NCBI GenBank assembly: GCA_014169315.1
Contig: AP022133.1
Span: 2,170,001 to 2,234,000 of the forward strand
Origin: Enterobacter cloacae
GTDB lineage: Bacteria; Pseudomonadota; Gammaproteobacteria; Enterobacterales; Enterobacteriaceae
Length of the DNA: 64,000 nt
Direction: 5' to 3'
This document shows positions 40,428 to 51,040 of the stretch, piece after piece (position 1 is the stretch's first letter; each line of letters opens with the position of its first letter). The position numbers and the translations under genes are program-made. A model generated the notes under the pieces. The model made no database searches. It was not told where the DNA came from and saw nothing but the letters and a program-made list of their open reading frames with translations.

Positions 40428-41195
40428 ATGCTTTCAATCGCCAGACGAACGGCAGCGGGTGCGGCCATCTTACTTATTATGCCTCTGGCTGTGTGGATAT
40501 CAGGCTGGATGTGGCAGCCCGGGCAAAATGCCTTGTGGCTTAAATCATTGTACTGGGTCACCGAAACGGTCACGCAACCGTGGGGGATTATCACCCATGT
40601 GCTGCTCTGTGTCTGGTTTCTGTGGTGTCTGCGTTTTCGACTACGCCCGGCGTTGATGCTTTTTGTCATTCTCGGCGTGGCTATCCTGGTTGGCCAGGGC
40701 GTGAAATCCTGGGTGAAAGATCACGTTCAGGAACCGCGTCCTTTTGTTGTCTGGCTGGAAAAAGCACACGATATACCGGTTGATGCGTTCTACAATTTAA
40801 AGCGTAAAGATCGCGCGGATCTGGTCAAAGAGCAGCTTGCAGAACAACACGACATTCCGAAATTTTTACGTAAGCACTGGCAAAAAGAAACCGGATTTGC
40901 GTTTCCTTCCGGGCATACCATGTTTGCAGCCAGTTGGGCATTGCTTGGGGTTGGGCTACTGTGGCCGCGCCGTCGGACGCTAACCATCGCGGTGTTACTG
41001 GCCTGGGCAACGGCAGTGATGGGAAGCCGCTTACTGTTGGGGATGCACTGGCCGCGTGATCTGATCGTGGCGACGCTCATCTCCTGGGTGCTGGTGACGT
41101 TTGCGACGTGGCTTGCTGAACGGCTCTGCGGGCCACTGACTCCACCTCCGGAAGAGAAGCAAGAAATCGCCGAAAGGGAACAAACCGGGGTGTGA
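40428..41195 (+). CDS. pgpB: Phosphatidylglycerophosphatase B / undecaprenyl-PP phosphatase
   Basis: From ATG 40428, with AAAAAGGAGAA upstream, the protein has 255 residues with about six membrane helices. The PAP2 motifs are present: KDHVQEPRPF (C1), FPSGHTMFAA (C2) and SRLLLGMHWPRD (C3). PgpB dephosphorylates PGP, undecaprenyl pyrophosphate and other lipid phosphates at the periplasmic face. It is followed by lapA with its own short leader. Confidence 0.96.
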   Translation: MLSIARRTAAGAAILLIMPLAVWISGWMWQPGQNALWLKSLYWVTETVTQPWGIITHVLLCVWFLWCLRFRLRPALMLFVILGVAILVGQGVKSWVKDHVQEPRPFVVWLEKAHDIPVDAFYNLKRKDRADLVKEQLAEQHDIPKFLRKHWQKETGFAFPSGHTMFAASWALLGVGLLWPRRRTLTIAVLLAWATAVMGSRLLLGMHWPRDLIVATLISWVLVTFATWLAERLCGPLTPPPEEKQEIAEREQTGV

Positions 41196-41343
41196 AGGTT
41201 GATATTACGTCTTTTGCCCATAAATCCATGACTGGCGTGTCACTTTTTCCGTTTCGCGCCCGTCACTAAAATGGTAGTTTATAAGACTGATTACGGTGAG
41301 TTGAACACACTTTATTCGCTTGAACCACATAACGGGAAGTAAT

Positions 41344-41652
41344 GTGAAATATTTACTCATTTTCTTACTGGTGTTGGCGATTTTTGTCATTTCAGTCACG
41401 CTGGGCGCACAAAACGATCAACTGGTGACGTTTAATTATCTGCTGGCGCAGGGCGAGTATCGGGTGTCGAGCCTGCTTGCTGTCTTATTCGCGGCGGGTT
41501 TTGCCATCGGCTGGCTGGTTTGTGGCCTGTTCTGGCTGAAAACCCGTGTTTCTCTTGTGCGCGCTGAACGTAAAATTAAACGACTCGAACATCACATTGC
41601 GCCTGCGTCCGACGTTCCGGAAAGCTCTGGTGTACCGGTAGTCAAGGAATAA
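41344..41652 (+). CDS. lapA: Lipopolysaccharide assembly protein A
   Basis: Starting at GTG 41344 (MKYLLIFLLVLAIFVISVTLGAQNDQ) the product has 102 residues with two transmembrane helices and a cytoplasmic basic coiled coil (RVSLVRAERKIKRLEHHI). This matches YciS/LapA. Earlier in-frame ATG at 41320 would put eight polar residues ahead of the signal-like start. LapA acts with LapB, whose gene begins 6 bp after its stop, to tune LPS synthesis through LpxC turnover. Confidence 0.93.
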   Translation: MKYLLIFLLVLAIFVISVTLGAQNDQLVTFNYLLAQGEYRVSSLLAVLFAAGFAIGWLVCGLFWLKTRVSLVRAERKIKRLEHHIAPASDVPESSGVPVVKE

Positions 41653-41658
41653 TCGAAT

Positions 41659-42828
41659 ATGCTCGAGTTGTTGTTTCTGCTTCTGCCTGTAGCTGCAGCC
41701 TATGGCTGGTATATGGGTCGCAGAAGTGCGCAACAAACAAAACAGGATGAAGCCAACCGGCTCTCCCGCGACTATGTTGCGGGGGTGAACTTCCTCCTGA
41801 GCAATCAACAGGACAAAGCGGTAGACCTGTTCCTCGACATGCTGAAAGAGGACACCGGCACCGTTGAAGCGCATCTCACCCTGGGAAACCTGTTCCGCTC
41901 TCGCGGAGAAGTTGACCGCGCCATCCGCATTCACCAGACCCTCATGGAAAGTGCCTCGTTAACCTACGAACAGCGTCTGCTGGCGGTGCAACAGCTGGGC
42001 CGGGACTACATGGCAGCGGGGTTGTACGATCGTGCTGAAGACATGTTCTCACAGCTGGTGGATGAAACTGATTTCCGCATCAGCGCTCTGCAGCAATTGC
42101 TGCAGATTTATCAGGCCACAAGTGACTGGCAGAAAGCCATTGATACCGCCGAGCGGCTGGTGAAGCTGGGGAAAGACAAGCAGCGCGTTGAGATAGCGCA
42201 TTTCTACTGTGAGCTTGCTCTGCAGCAAATGGGCAACGACGACATGGATAAAGCCATGACGTTGCTGAAGAAAGGGGCCGCCGCAGATCGCAATAGCGCG
42301 CGCATCTCCATTATGATGGGGCGCGTCTTTATGGCGAAAGGCGAGTTTGCCAAAGCCGTTGAAAACCTGTTACGGGTCATCGACCAGGATAAAGAGCTGG
42401 TCAGTGAAACACTGGAAATGCTGCAAACCTGCTATCAACAGCTGGATAAACAGGATGAGTGGGTCACGTTCCTGCGTCGTTGTGTGGAAGAAAATACCGG
42501 TGCAACGGCCGAACTGATGCTCTCTGACGTGGTTGAGCAGCATGAAGGCAGTGACACTGCGCAGGTCTACATCACCCGTCAGCTGCAGCGCCATCCAACC
42601 ATGCGCGTCTTCCATAAGCTGATGGATTACCACCTGAACGACGCAGAAGAAGGACGTGCCAAAGAGAGCCTGATGGTACTGCGTGACATGGTCGGCGAGC
42701 AGGTACGCAGCAAACCACGATACCGCTGCCAGAAGTGCGGTTTTACTGCCTATACGCTGTACTGGCACTGTCCGTCATGCCGGGCATGGTCGACGATTAA
42801 GCCAATACGCGGCCTCGACGGGCAATAG
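41659..42828 (+). CDS. lapB: Lipopolysaccharide assembly protein B
   Basis: At 389 residues it equals E. coli LapB/YciM. An N-terminal membrane anchor (LLFLLLPVAAAYGWYMGRRSAQQ) is followed by tetratricopeptide repeats across residues 70-340 and a C-terminal rubredoxin-like metal site: YRCQKCGFTAYTLYWHCPSCRAWST. LapB presents LpxC to the FtsH protease and interacts with PbgA/YejM. It forms an operon with lapA. Confidence 0.96.
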   Translation: MLELLFLLLPVAAAYGWYMGRRSAQQTKQDEANRLSRDYVAGVNFLLSNQQDKAVDLFLDMLKEDTGTVEAHLTLGNLFRSRGEVDRAIRIHQTLMESASLTYEQRLLAVQQLGRDYMAAGLYDRAEDMFSQLVDETDFRISALQQLLQIYQATSDWQKAIDTAERLVKLGKDKQRVEIAHFYCELALQQMGNDDMDKAMTLLKKGAAADRNSARISIMMGRVFMAKGEFAKAVENLLRVIDQDKELVSETLEMLQTCYQQLDKQDEWVTFLRRCVEENTGATAELMLSDVVEQHEGSDTAQVYITRQLQRHPTMRVFHKLMDYHLNDAEEGRAKESLMVLRDMVGEQVRSKPRYRCQKCGFTAYTLYWHCPSCRAWSTIKPIRGLDGQ

Positions 42829-43013
42829 TTTTTTAAAACATTTTATTTTAGTTACAACATACTGATGGTTTTTTAAAGACCGTTCGGCTCCGTGCGGAAC
42901 TCAGCCTGGCAGGAAAGAAAATCGATTCTGTCAATTTGCGGCGTTGGCAGGTAGAATGCTGGCCGTTTATCTGTTCCGCGCCGCTGCGCGCCCATAGACG
43001 AAAAGGGCTGGTC

Positions 43014-43751
43014 ATGACGTCTGTTACTTCCTCCGCTTCCCGCGTAGTTACCGATTCTCCTGTTGTTGTTGCTCTCGATTACAATAAGCGTGACGCCGCG
43101 CTGGCCTTCGTCGACGGTATTGATCCTCGCGACTGCCGCCTGAAAGTCGGCAAAGAAATGTTCACGCTATTTGGTCCGCAAATCGTTCGCGATCTGCAAC
43201 AGCGCGGTTTTGACGTTTTCCTCGACCTGAAATTCCATGATATCCCGAACACAACGGCGCACGCCGTTGCCGCTGCCGCTGAGCTGGGCGTATGGATGGT
43301 GAACGTTCATGCATCGGGTGGGGCGAGAATGATGACGGCCGCCCGTGAGGCGCTTGTACCGTTTGGCAACGATGCACCTTTACTGATTGCGGTGACTGTG
43401 CTGACCAGTATGGATGAAAGTGATTTACGCGATCTGGGTGTGACGTTGTCACCTGCTGAGCATGCAGAACGTCTGGCGCGTCTGGCGCAAAATTGCGGTC
43501 TTGATGGTGTCGTCTGTTCGGCACAGGAAGCAGTGCGCTTCAAAAAAGAGCTGGGCCAGGATTTCAAACTGGTGACGCCGGGGATCCGTCCCGCGGGCAG
43601 CGAAATTGGCGATCAGCGCCGTATTATGACGCCTGAGCAGGCAATGGCTGCAGGCGTAGACTATATGGTGATTGGGCGTCCGGTGACGCAATCAGCAAAC
43701 CCGGCAGAGACGCTTAAGGCTATCAACGCCTCACTGAAAAAGGGGGCGTAA
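43014..43751 (+). CDS. pyrF: Orotidine 5'-phosphate decarboxylase
   Basis: From ATG 43014 it has 245 residues. The catalytic Asp-Lys-Asp tetrad lies in [18 protein letters not shown], with the substrate motif [23 protein letters not shown]. It performs the last step of UMP synthesis. The 26 extra upstream codons of the open frame lack a ribosome site; GACGAAAAGGGCTGGTC precedes the chosen ATG. yciH overlaps its stop by one base. Confidence 0.97.
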   Translation: MTSVTSSASRVVTDSPVVVALDYNKRDAALAFVDGIDPRDCRLKVGKEMFTLFGPQIVRDLQQRGFDVFLDLKFHDIPNTTAHAVAAAAELGVWMVNVHASGGARMMTAAREALVPFGNDAPLLIAVTVLTSMDESDLRDLGVTLSPAEHAERLARLAQNCGLDGVVCSAQEAVRFKKELGQDFKLVTPGIRPAGSEIGDQRRIMTPEQAMAAGVDYMVIGRPVTQSANPAETLKAINASLKKGA

Positions 43752-44077
43752 TGACCGATTCTAACAGCCGTCTGGTCTATTCAACCGAAACCGGACGCAT
43801 TGATGAGCCGAAAGCGAAAACGGAACGCCCGAAGGGGGATGGCATCGTTCGCATTCAGCGCCAAACCAGCGGCCGAAAAGGAAAGGGCGTGTGTCTGCTC
43901 TCCGGTCTTGATCTGGATGACGCGGAACTGGCAAAGCTGGCGGCAGAGCTGAAGAAGAAATGCGGATGCGGCGGTGCCGTGAAAGACGGTATTATCGAAA
44001 TACAGGGTGATAAGCGTGATTTAATTAAATCGTTGCTTGAAGCCAAAGGTATGAAAGTAAAACTGGCAGGTGGTTAA
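43751..44077 (+). CDS. yciH: YciH, SUI1/eIF1-like translation factor
   Basis: This 108-residue protein has the SUI1 fold: IVRIQRQTSGRKGKGVCLLSGLDLDDAELAKLAAELKKKCGCGGAVKDGIIEIQGDKRD. It is the bacterial homologue of eukaryotic eIF1, thought to influence start-site selection during stress. It overlaps pyrF and shares its transcript. A terminator follows 8 bp after the stop. Confidence 0.95.
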   Translation: MTDSNSRLVYSTETGRIDEPKAKTERPKGDGIVRIQRQTSGRKGKGVCLLSGLDLDDAELAKLAAELKKKCGCGGAVKDGIIEIQGDKRDLIKSLLEAKGMKVKLAGG

Positions 44078-44084
44078 AATAAAT

Positions 44085-44116
44085 GAGCCCCGGTTAATAC
44101 CGAGGCTCTTTTTTTT
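44085..44116 (+). terminator. pyrF-yciH terminator
   Basis: GAGCCCCGGTTAATACCGAGGCTC has a stem interrupted by one mismatch and is followed by TTTTTTTT. Confidence 0.9.
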
Positions 44117-44183
44117 ACGTGCGTAAGTCAGATCTGCAATGTGCTCAATATATATCTTTATGCAGGTGGAGGCGTTTTAGTGG

Positions 44184-44402
44184 TTATTTGCCCACCTGGT
44201 GACCGATAATACCACCGACAGCTGCACCACCTAATGTGCCCAGCGTACTACCATCTGTTAATATTGCGCCACCGAGAGCGCCCGCGCCGGCACCAAGTGC
44301 GGTGTTACGATCGCGTTTAGACCAGTTAGAGCACGCGCTCAGGGACATTGCTACAGTGATGGCCAGAACAGCGGCGGCTAATTTTTTGCTGGTTAAAGAC
44401 AT
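44184..44402 (-). CDS. osmB: Osmotically inducible lipoprotein B
   Basis: This 72-residue lipoprotein has signal peptide MSLTSKKLAAAVLAITVAMS and lipobox LSACSN (lipidated Cys). A glycine-zipper repeat follows (ALGAGAGALGGAILTDGSTLGTLGGAAVGGIIGHQVGK). It matches E. coli OsmB, which is induced by osmotic stress and stationary phase via RpoS and Rcs. The 260-bp gap to yciT holds its promoter area and no other gene. Confidence 0.95.
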   Translation of the reverse strand: MSLTSKKLAAAVLAITVAMSLSACSNWSKRDRNTALGAGAGALGGAILTDGSTLGTLGGAAVGGIIGHQVGK

Positions 44403-44662
44403 AATACGTTCTCCTGAATTATCGATTCACAGAAAGGAGTACCCTTTAAGTATAGACAAGCTGCATACTTAAAATCCGTTCCCGTGAAAGCTGGTCGCGC
44501 AGGTGTACATAATCACGCAGGTGATAGTCACTTCCTGTTATATCGCTAATAATAATTCTACGTCTTTGAGGTAGATTAAACAGGTAAAAACTCTTAAAGG
44601 AGGGATGAGAATTATCTCAGACGAGGGGGAGGGTGCGCCCGGAATTCAGGCGCAAAAGAGCT

Positions 44663-45415
44663 TCAGGACGATTTCTTAATAATGTCGACAATAAGGCCAT
44701 CACGTTCGAGTTGATGACGGTGGTCATTGCTCAGGCGATCGTCGGTAATGACGCGACTAAAGCGAGATATCGGCCCCATCATGTAGGGATGAACCGCACC
44801 AAATTTTGAACTGTCGGTAAGCACAATGGCTTCACACTCTTTTTCCAGCACGGCGTTAACCACATCCGAGCGCATCATATCCCGGCCGGTGAAACCTGTT
44901 TCTGGTTGCCAGCCGTCAATGCCGATGAAGGCCTTACTGAAATGTACCTGCTGTACATACTGACGAGTGAGTGGGCCAACCATGCTCTCGCTTTTTTTCT
45001 GGTAGATCCCACCCAACAGAATCACTTCGCAGTGCGTCTCCTTGAGCAAATGCGCAATATAACTACTGACGGTGATAATAGTGACGTTTTTTTGATCGGC
45101 AAGTGTGCGCGCCAGAAGAGCGTTGCAGCTGCCATTCTCAATAAAGACCGTTTCGCCATTGCTCACTAAAGACGCAGCAAACTCTGCCAGTTCTCGCTTC
45201 AGGGCATAGTTGTTCATCATGCGCGTTTCAACGTCCTCACTGTCGAGTGGGACGGCATAGCCATGCGCACGACGCAGGTAGCTCTGTTTTTCCAGAAGAT
45301 TGAGATCCTGACGGATTGTGACTTCAGAAACACCTGTTGTTTTGGCGAGATCGACCACGCTCACGCGTCCCTGATCGATGACCATCTGCAAAATAATTTG
45401 TTGTCGGGAATTCAT
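44663..45415 (-). CDS. yciT: DeoR-family transcriptional regulator YciT
   Basis: From ATG 45415 the protein has 250 residues. The HTH segment is [52 protein letters not shown], followed by a sugar-phosphate-binding DeoR C-terminal domain ([29 protein letters not shown]). It matches E. coli YciT, linked to osmolarity and acetate responses. An upstream ATG would add three residues. It reads away from yciZ's end on the same strand. Confidence 0.92.
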   Translation of the reverse strand: MNSRQQIILQMVIDQGRVSVVDLAKTTGVSEVTIRQDLNLLEKQSYLRRAHGYAVPLDSEDVETRMMNNYALKRELAEFAASLVSNGETVFIENGSCNALLARTLADQKNVTIITVSSYIAHLLKETHCEVILLGGIYQKKSESMVGPLTRQYVQQVHFSKAFIGIDGWQPETGFTGRDMMRSDVVNAVLEKECEAIVLTDSSKFGAVHPYMMGPISRFSRVITDDRLSNDHRHQLERDGLIVDIIKKSS

Positions 45416-45458
45416 AGCATCCATTTAATAAAGCGAAACGAGGTCGGAAACGGTGTGA

Positions 45459-45641
45459 TTACACTTCCCACGGGGCTTTGGGCTGTGTGTTTTCAGCTGT
45501 AATTTCGCTGCCATTTTGCGCCAGAAGCTCTGATTTCAGGATCTCAAGGTTACGGATCGCAGAGTGATAATCACCTGCAACCAGTATATCCAGCACCGTA
45601 TCAATACGTTGTGCCACGGTTAGTGTATCAATGTTAGCCAT
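45459..45641 (-). CDS. yciZ: YciZ family protein
   Basis: This 60-residue protein ([41 protein letters not shown], ending KAPWEV) matches the UPF0509 YciZ family in position and sequence. It is predicted to be helical and soluble. The function is unknown. It is divergent from rpfF, which is absent at this spot in E. coli. Confidence 0.88.
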   Translation of the reverse strand: MANIDTLTVAQRIDTVLDILVAGDYHSAIRNLEILKSELLAQNGSEITAENTQPKAPWEV

Positions 45642-45787
45642 AATCTCACCTCAGGCGCGAAAAGTTAATATTTTCAATGATGCAGAAAATGGATTCAAAA
45701 GAGAAGGGAAAAAAATGCAATAACTAAATTACATAAATGAAAGTGATAATTTTATCTCCTCTCATGCAGCAGGCTTAATGAGTGGAT

Positions 45788-45838
45788 TAGTCTAAAACTG
45801 CGCGCAAGGCGCTTTTTTATATGAGGAATTAGACTATG
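45788..45838 (+). promoter_or_regulatory. Structured rpfF leader at the start codon
   Basis: TAGTCTAA (45788-45795) is the exact complement of TTAGACTA (45829-45836), whose last base is the A of the rpfF ATG. Between them lie GCGC-AAG-GCGC followed by TTTTTT (about 45802-45817) and the ribosome site GAGGAA (45823-45828). The RNA could fold into a stem that holds the start codon, with a terminator-like hairpin inside. Regulation is inferred. Confidence 0.4.
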
Positions 45839-46705
45839 ACAGTTATTAACCAATCTACCTGTACGCTGTTTACCGATGCTGAACGTTTCACTCAGCTGGC
45901 AGGCTATTATGAGGCGGAACGTCGCACGGTCTGGATGATGTTGCGGGCGGAGCCACGACCTTGTTTTAACCATGCATTGATTGAGGAGATCATGAACCTC
46001 TCCTGGCTGGTACGGCAATCCGGTTTTGTTGTCGATTTTTGGGTAACCGGGTCGCTCGTACCGGATATGTACAATGCAGGTGGAGACTTGCAGTTTTTCG
46101 TGGACTGCATTCAGAACGGGCGTCGGGAAGCGTTACGTGCGTATGCCCGAGCCTGTGTCGATTGCGTACATGCGGCTTCACGGGGGTTTGATACGGGTGC
46201 TATCACACTGGCGATGGTCGAAGGAAGTGCGTTAGGCGGTGGGTTTGAGGCCGCTCTGGCGCACCATTTTGTTCTGGCCCAGCGCGATGCCCGCTTAGGC
46301 TTCCCTGAAATTGCCTTTAACCTGTTCCCGGGCATGGGGGGGTATTCGCTGGTTGCACGTCGTTCAGGCATGAAGTTGGCAGAGGAACTCATCTATAAAG
46401 GGGAGTCTCATACGGCAGAATGGTACGAACAGCATGGGTTAGTGGATGTGCTGTTTGAACCTGGGCAGGGCTATGTCTCCGTACGTACGTTTATTGATAC
46501 GCTGCTGCCGAAACTGAACGGTGTAAGGGCAATGTTGCGTGCCCGTACTCGCGTTCTGCAACTGCCTCGCAGCGAATTGATGGATATTACGGAAGACTGG
46601 GTCGATGCCGCGTTCTGCCTCGAACCTAAAGACATCGCCTATATGGAGCGCCTCGTTATGCTGCAAAACCGCCATCATGCGGCGGGATTACGCAAAGCCA
46701 GCTAA
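45836..46705 (+). CDS. rpfF: RpfF-type DSF synthase (enoyl-CoA hydratase family)
   Basis: This 289-residue crotonase-fold protein has the two catalytic glutamates of RpfF, E138 in [16 protein letters not shown] and E158 in [17 protein letters not shown]. Their 20-residue spacing matches E141/E161 of Xanthomonas RpfF. The N-terminal [18 protein letters not shown] is also family-typical. RpfF dehydrates 3-hydroxyacyl-ACP and releases cis-2-unsaturated fatty acids used as DSF-type quorum signals. Cronobacter and related enterics make cis-2-decenoic-type signals with such an enzyme. It converges on the pdeR/rpfR-type gene with a 4-bp overlap, its expected receptor. The chain length of its product cannot be told from sequence. 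Confidence 0.9.
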   Translation: MTVINQSTCTLFTDAERFTQLAGYYEAERRTVWMMLRAEPRPCFNHALIEEIMNLSWLVRQSGFVVDFWVTGSLVPDMYNAGGDLQFFVDCIQNGRREALRAYARACVDCVHAASRGFDTGAITLAMVEGSALGGGFEAALAHHFVLAQRDARLGFPEIAFNLFPGMGGYSLVARRSGMKLAEELIYKGESHTAEWYEQHGLVDVLFEPGQGYVSVRTFIDTLLPKLNGVRAMLRARTRVLQLPRSELMDITEDWVDAAFCLEPKDIAYMERLVMLQNRHHAAGLRKAS

Positions 46706-48693
46706 CGCATCTTTCGCGACTGATAACGTTTTAGCCATCGCTCGAATGCGGCAGCGGGCATTGGCTTAGCAAACAAGAAACCCTGTCGTTCGTTGACGCC
46801 GTTCTTCGTCAGAAAGGCGTCTTCTTTTGCACTTTCCACACCTTCGGCAATAACCTGCAGGTTTAACGCCTGCGCAACGGCCACAATGGCCCGCACCAAA
46901 GACTGCGAGATCGATTGCTTATGAATATCCCGGACAAAAGACTGGTCGAGCTTGATGGCATCAATGGGGAACCGCGCCAGCTGTGAAAGGGAGGAATACC
47001 CGGTACCAAAATCGTCCAGATGAATTTGTGCGCCAAGCTGGCTGAATTGCTGGATCACAGAGAGCGCCAGCTCCTCGTTTTCGATCAGACAACTTTCGGT
47101 CAACTCAACGTCGACAGGGCAGTATTCAAAATTCAGATCCTTAAGCGCCTGCTTTAAATCGCTGAAAATGGTTTGATCGGCCAACTGCCGCGCAGAGACG
47201 TTCACCGCCACGCGCAGGTTAATGCCCTTGTCACGCCATTTAGCCACCTGCCGAACCACGTCAAGCATGACCCAACGACCAAGCGGCACAATCAGGCCGG
47301 ACTCTTCGGCATACGAGATAAATTCCAGCGGAGGGATCAGCCCACGCTCTGGTGACTGCCAGCGCACCAATGCTTCAAGACTTCTGACTTCACCGCGCCA
47401 GGTCACTTTAGGCTGGTAGTGGATCAGGAGCTGATCGTTATCCAGTGCTTTACGCAGGTTGGTATCCAGCCAGAGATATTCAAAAACGCGCTGGTTCATT
47501 TCTGGTGAGAAAACGCAGAACTTGCCCCGACCATTCTCTTTTGCGGTATACATGGCGGTATCCGCATTACGGATAACGCTTTCCCGATCGTTACCGTGCT
47601 GTGGAGCCAGGGCGATACCCAGCGAACAGCCCGTGTAAATTTCAATCAGACCGATTCTGAACGGCTGACGCAGACGGGTCAGAATACGCGACGCCATCGC
47701 TTCCAGAGAGCTCTGCGACGTTTCTGTCGCCATGACAATAAACTCATCGCCGCCGAGTCGCGCCAGTACCTGGCCTTCATCCAGACAGCTGAGGATGGCG
47801 AGGGCAACAGCCTGCAACAACTGGTCGCCAAACATATGCCCGTAGGCATCGTTGACCTTCTTGAAGTTATCCAGATCGAGGTACACCACGCCGACCTGAT
47901 TTTCCCCACGGGCGTCGATGGCATCAGAAATCAGTTCGTGAATGGCATTCCGGTTTGGCAACCCGGTAATGGTATCAGTGTTGGCCAGCACGCGCAGGCG
48001 CTCCTGGGCACGGCGTTCTTCCGTAATGTCGGTACCTGAACAGATAAGGAAAATTTCATTTTTACCGCTGCCGCTGTGCACAAATTTGTTTCTGAACAGA
48101 AACAATCTTTGCCCTTTGCGCGTTTTGATCCAGCGCTCAACTTCGTAGGAACTGCCGTTACGAAAGAAACCGGTAATATTACGTTTAGACGCAGCCGCTT
48201 CGCTGCGGCTCATGAACAGCTTAAACACGTTCTGACCAATGACTTCTTGCTCTTTCAGACCGGTGTACTCTTCACTCAGACGGTTGAAACGCTGAATATT
48301 GCCATGCTGATCGAGGATAACAATGACGGAGTTGGCTTCTGAGACAACCTGTTCGGCAAATGAGAGGCCCTGCACCAGATCGCGGGCGACAGAAGGGGTG
48401 TCATTCCAGGCGGAGGCCGTGCCAGCCCACTCTTTTTTACTGATTTTACGGCCAACGAGATGCACAGGGACATCTGCCCCGTACAGAGAAAGTGACATTG
48501 TGATACTGGAAGTAATAACCGTCAGCTGGCGAATAAGATCCGCTTGCTCATCAGTGAGTGCGACCACCTGAATGACATCGGTATTTTCGCTGGCGGCCAG
48601 ATGCAGAGCATTGCTGTCCGCTGTCAGTCGCCACCAGGGGCTGTGAGTGCCCATGTAACGAAACAGCAAATTCTGCTCCAGATCGTCCATCAT
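46702..48693 (-). CDS. rpfR: RpfR/PdeR (Gmr): PAS-GGDEF-EAL DSF receptor
   Basis: This 663-residue protein has four parts. The N-terminal domain (1-105) corresponds to the RpfF-interacting (FI) domain. A PAS domain (about 113-225) binds DSF in RpfR. The GGDEF domain (about 235-395) has intact LGGDEF at 313-318 and the metal-site [12 protein letters not shown]. The EAL domain has [14 protein letters not shown] near 438, LTESCLIEN and [14 protein letters not shown]. It is orthologous to E. coli PdeR (Gmr), there a trigger enzyme in the csgD pathway. Beside rpfF it should act as the DSF receptor, raising c-di-GMP hydrolysis when DSF binds. All phosphodiesterase residues I can check are present. 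Confidence 0.92.
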   Translation of the reverse strand: MMDDLEQNLLFRYMGTHSPWWRLTADSNALHLAASENTDVIQVVALTDEQADLIRQLTVITSSITMSLSLYGADVPVHLVGRKISKKEWAGTASAWNDTPSVARDLVQGLSFAEQVVSEANSVIVILDQHGNIQRFNRLSEEYTGLKEQEVIGQNVFKLFMSRSEAAASKRNITGFFRNGSSYEVERWIKTRKGQRLFLFRNKFVHSGSGKNEIFLICSGTDITEERRAQERLRVLANTDTITGLPNRNAIHELISDAIDARGENQVGVVYLDLDNFKKVNDAYGHMFGDQLLQAVALAILSCLDEGQVLARLGGDEFIVMATETSQSSLEAMASRILTRLRQPFRIGLIEIYTGCSLGIALAPQHGNDRESVIRNADTAMYTAKENGRGKFCVFSPEMNQRVFEYLWLDTNLRKALDNDQLLIHYQPKVTWRGEVRSLEALVRWQSPERGLIPPLEFISYAEESGLIVPLGRWVMLDVVRQVAKWRDKGINLRVAVNVSARQLADQTIFSDLKQALKDLNFEYCPVDVELTESCLIENEELALSVIQQFSQLGAQIHLDDFGTGYSSLSQLARFPIDAIKLDQSFVRDIHKQSISQSLVRAIVAVAQALNLQVIAEGVESAKEDAFLTKNGVNERQGFLFAKPMPAAAFERWLKRYQSRKMR

Positions 48694-49017
48694 ATTCTCT
48701 CCTGCGGCTGCTCGTTAGCGCAAAAAATATTCATCGGCAGTCGACTTTTCCGTAGTAAAAGAGCGGCAAAACCGAAGTGAACTTATTGTTTTTCCCTATT
48801 TTCTTATATTAAAACGACTCGGGTAAAAAAGGATACTCAACGTATAAAAATTCACGTAAACGAACATTACGACACTCTTTTACTGTAGATAACTCTGGCG
48901 ATTTTGGGTGACTGGAGATTGAAAATAGTAAGAAAAAATGATGTTTTCGTTGTGCGGGGGAAAAACAGAAAATGTTGGCCCAATCTTAATGGAAAGGGCC
49001 AACATTTTAACAGGTTA
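48694..49017. other. Intergenic region rpfR-rnb
   Basis: These 324 bp hold no gene. The part next to rpfR is AT-rich and should contain its promoter; the other end contains the rnb terminator. Confidence 0.5.
48961..49008 (-). terminator. rnb terminator
   Basis: Perfect 13-bp arms AAAATGTTGGCCC (48969-48981) and GGGCCAACATTTT (48996-49008), followed on the minus strand by CTGTTTTT, lie 10 bp beyond the rnb stop. Confidence 0.88.
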
Positions 49018-50952
49018 TCAGGCGACAGGGCGCGCGATAATACTGCGGGTTTCCATGCGGACTTCGGCAATGTTTACGTCAATCACGTCAGTGACTTTAT
49101 AAACCGTTTCACCTTTGATTTGCACGGTACCGTTTTCCTGGCTACAGGTCAGTTCATCGCGGACAGCATGCAGGAACGGTGCAGGGATAAAGGCAACAGC
49201 ACCGTTATCCACCAGGCGTACACGCATGCCACCACGGCTGATATCAATGATCTCAGCAGGGAAGCGGGTCTCGGTACCGGCTTTGTCATTCAGGAAGCGG
49301 GCATACAACCAGTCACCAACGTCACGTTCTGCCATACGGTTCAGGCGGCGGCGATCGGCCATCTGCAGGGTGGTGTCATCCTGAGGACGCGCAACGGTTT
49401 CACCTTTGATAATCGCTTTCAGCAGGCGGTGGTTAACCATATCACCATACTTACGGATCGGGGAGGTCCAGGTTGCGTAGGCATCCAGACCCAGGCCGAA
49501 GTGCGGGCCAGGTTCCGTGCTGATTTCAGCAAAGGACTGGAACCGGCGAATGCGGCTATCCAGGAAACCGGACGGCTGAGCGTCGAGCTCACGGCGCAGT
49601 TTGCAGAAGCCCTGCAGCGTCAGAACTTCTTCCGGGTCAACATGCACATCGTGGTTTTTCAGCAGGGCGGCCAGTGCTTCGGTATTCGCCGGATCGAAGC
49701 CCGTGTGGACGTTATAAATGCCGAAGCCCAGTTTGTCGCGCAGTACTCGTGCGGCGCAGATGTTGGCAGAAATCATGGCTTCTTCAACGATGCGGTTCGC
49801 AATGCGACGCGGTTCGGCCACGATATCCAGCACTTCACCTTTTTCACCCAGAACAAAGCGATAATCCGGACGGTCGCGGAAGACCAGCGCATGGGTTTTA
49901 CGCCATTCGCCACGGTTCAGGCAGATGCGATGCAGCAGACGGATCTGTGCAGCGATGGCGTCTGAGTCCGGCTTCCAGCTGCCGGTGTTCTCCAGCCAGT
50001 CTGATACGTCGTCATAAGCCAGTTTGGCTTTCGATTCGATGGTTGCGGCAAAGAATTCGATATCGCCTTCAATCGTACCATCAGCGGCGATGGTCATACG
50101 GCAGGCAAGCACCGGACGCACTTCATTCGCCCGCAGCGAGCAGAGGTCGTCAGACAGTTCGCGCGGCAACATCGGGATGTTAAAGCCAGGCAGATAGTTG
50201 GTGAACGCGCGAATTTTTGCCGCATCGTCCAGCTTACTGCCTTCGACAATCCACGCGGTAGGGTCAGCAATGGCAACGGTCAAATGCAGCTTGCCATCGG
50301 CGCTCTCTTCAGCAAACAGCGCATCGTCCATATCTTCGGTGCTGGCGCTGTCAATGGTGACGAACTCCAGTGCGGTCAGATCGCGACGTGCCAGACCTTC
50401 GTCCTGCATCTCTGTCGCGACGCCATTTGGCGCTTCTTTTTCAAGATTATGGCGTGCCAGCGTCACCCACCACGGCACGAAATGGTCGTCGCCAAAGGTG
50501 ATGAACTGCGTGAGTTCGGCATAGAAACCGCGATCGCCTTTCAGAGGATGACGGCGCATTTCTGCTACGGCCCAGTCACCCTCTTTAAAATCATGCTCAA
50601 CACCACGCGCGGCGCGGCAAGGAACGGCATCTTTCAGCAGGGGATGGTCTGGAACGATAGAAAGACGATCGTCTTTTCTGTGGATCTTGCCGACGAAACG
50701 GGTCAGGAACGGTTCGATCAATGTTTCCGGCTCGGCGGATTCACGTTCCTTCTCGGTATGAATAACGGCAGTGATGCGGTCGCCGTGCATCACTTTCTTC
50801 ATCTGCGGTGGCGGAATGAAGTAGCTTTTCTGCGCGTCAACTTCAAGGAAGCCAAAGCCCTTTTCCGTGGCTTTTACGACCCCTTCTGCACGCGGCGTCT
50901 GGGAATGCAGTTGCTGTTTAAGCTGCGCTAGCAGCGGGTTGTCCTGAAACAT
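49018..50952 (-). CDS. rnb: Exoribonuclease II
   Basis: At 644 residues it equals E. coli RNase II. Two N-terminal cold-shock domains ([18 protein letters not shown]), the RNB catalytic domain with [17 protein letters not shown] (metal-binding aspartates) and the C-terminal S1 domain ([22 protein letters not shown]) are present. It degrades single-stranded RNA 3' to 5' and is a main mRNA-decay enzyme. Confidence 0.97.
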   Translation of the reverse strand: MFQDNPLLAQLKQQLHSQTPRAEGVVKATEKGFGFLEVDAQKSYFIPPPQMKKVMHGDRITAVIHTEKERESAEPETLIEPFLTRFVGKIHRKDDRLSIVPDHPLLKDAVPCRAARGVEHDFKEGDWAVAEMRRHPLKGDRGFYAELTQFITFGDDHFVPWWVTLARHNLEKEAPNGVATEMQDEGLARRDLTALEFVTIDSASTEDMDDALFAEESADGKLHLTVAIADPTAWIVEGSKLDDAAKIRAFTNYLPGFNIPMLPRELSDDLCSLRANEVRPVLACRMTIAADGTIEGDIEFFAATIESKAKLAYDDVSDWLENTGSWKPDSDAIAAQIRLLHRICLNRGEWRKTHALVFRDRPDYRFVLGEKGEVLDIVAEPRRIANRIVEEAMISANICAARVLRDKLGFGIYNVHTGFDPANTEALAALLKNHDVHVDPEEVLTLQGFCKLRRELDAQPSGFLDSRIRRFQSFAEISTEPGPHFGLGLDAYATWTSPIRKYGDMVNHRLLKAIIKGETVARPQDDTTLQMADRRRLNRMAERDVGDWLYARFLNDKAGTETRFPAEIIDISRGGMRVRLVDNGAVAFIPAPFLHAVRDELTCSQENGTVQIKGETVYKVTDVIDVNIAEVRMETRSIIARPVA

Positions 50953-51040
50953 AATGTTCTATTTTCGTAGCCATTGAGCGGCTGACAGTTTTACGCGATT
51001 CTCACTGTCACAGCAAGGGATCTTTGGGTAATTAGTACGG

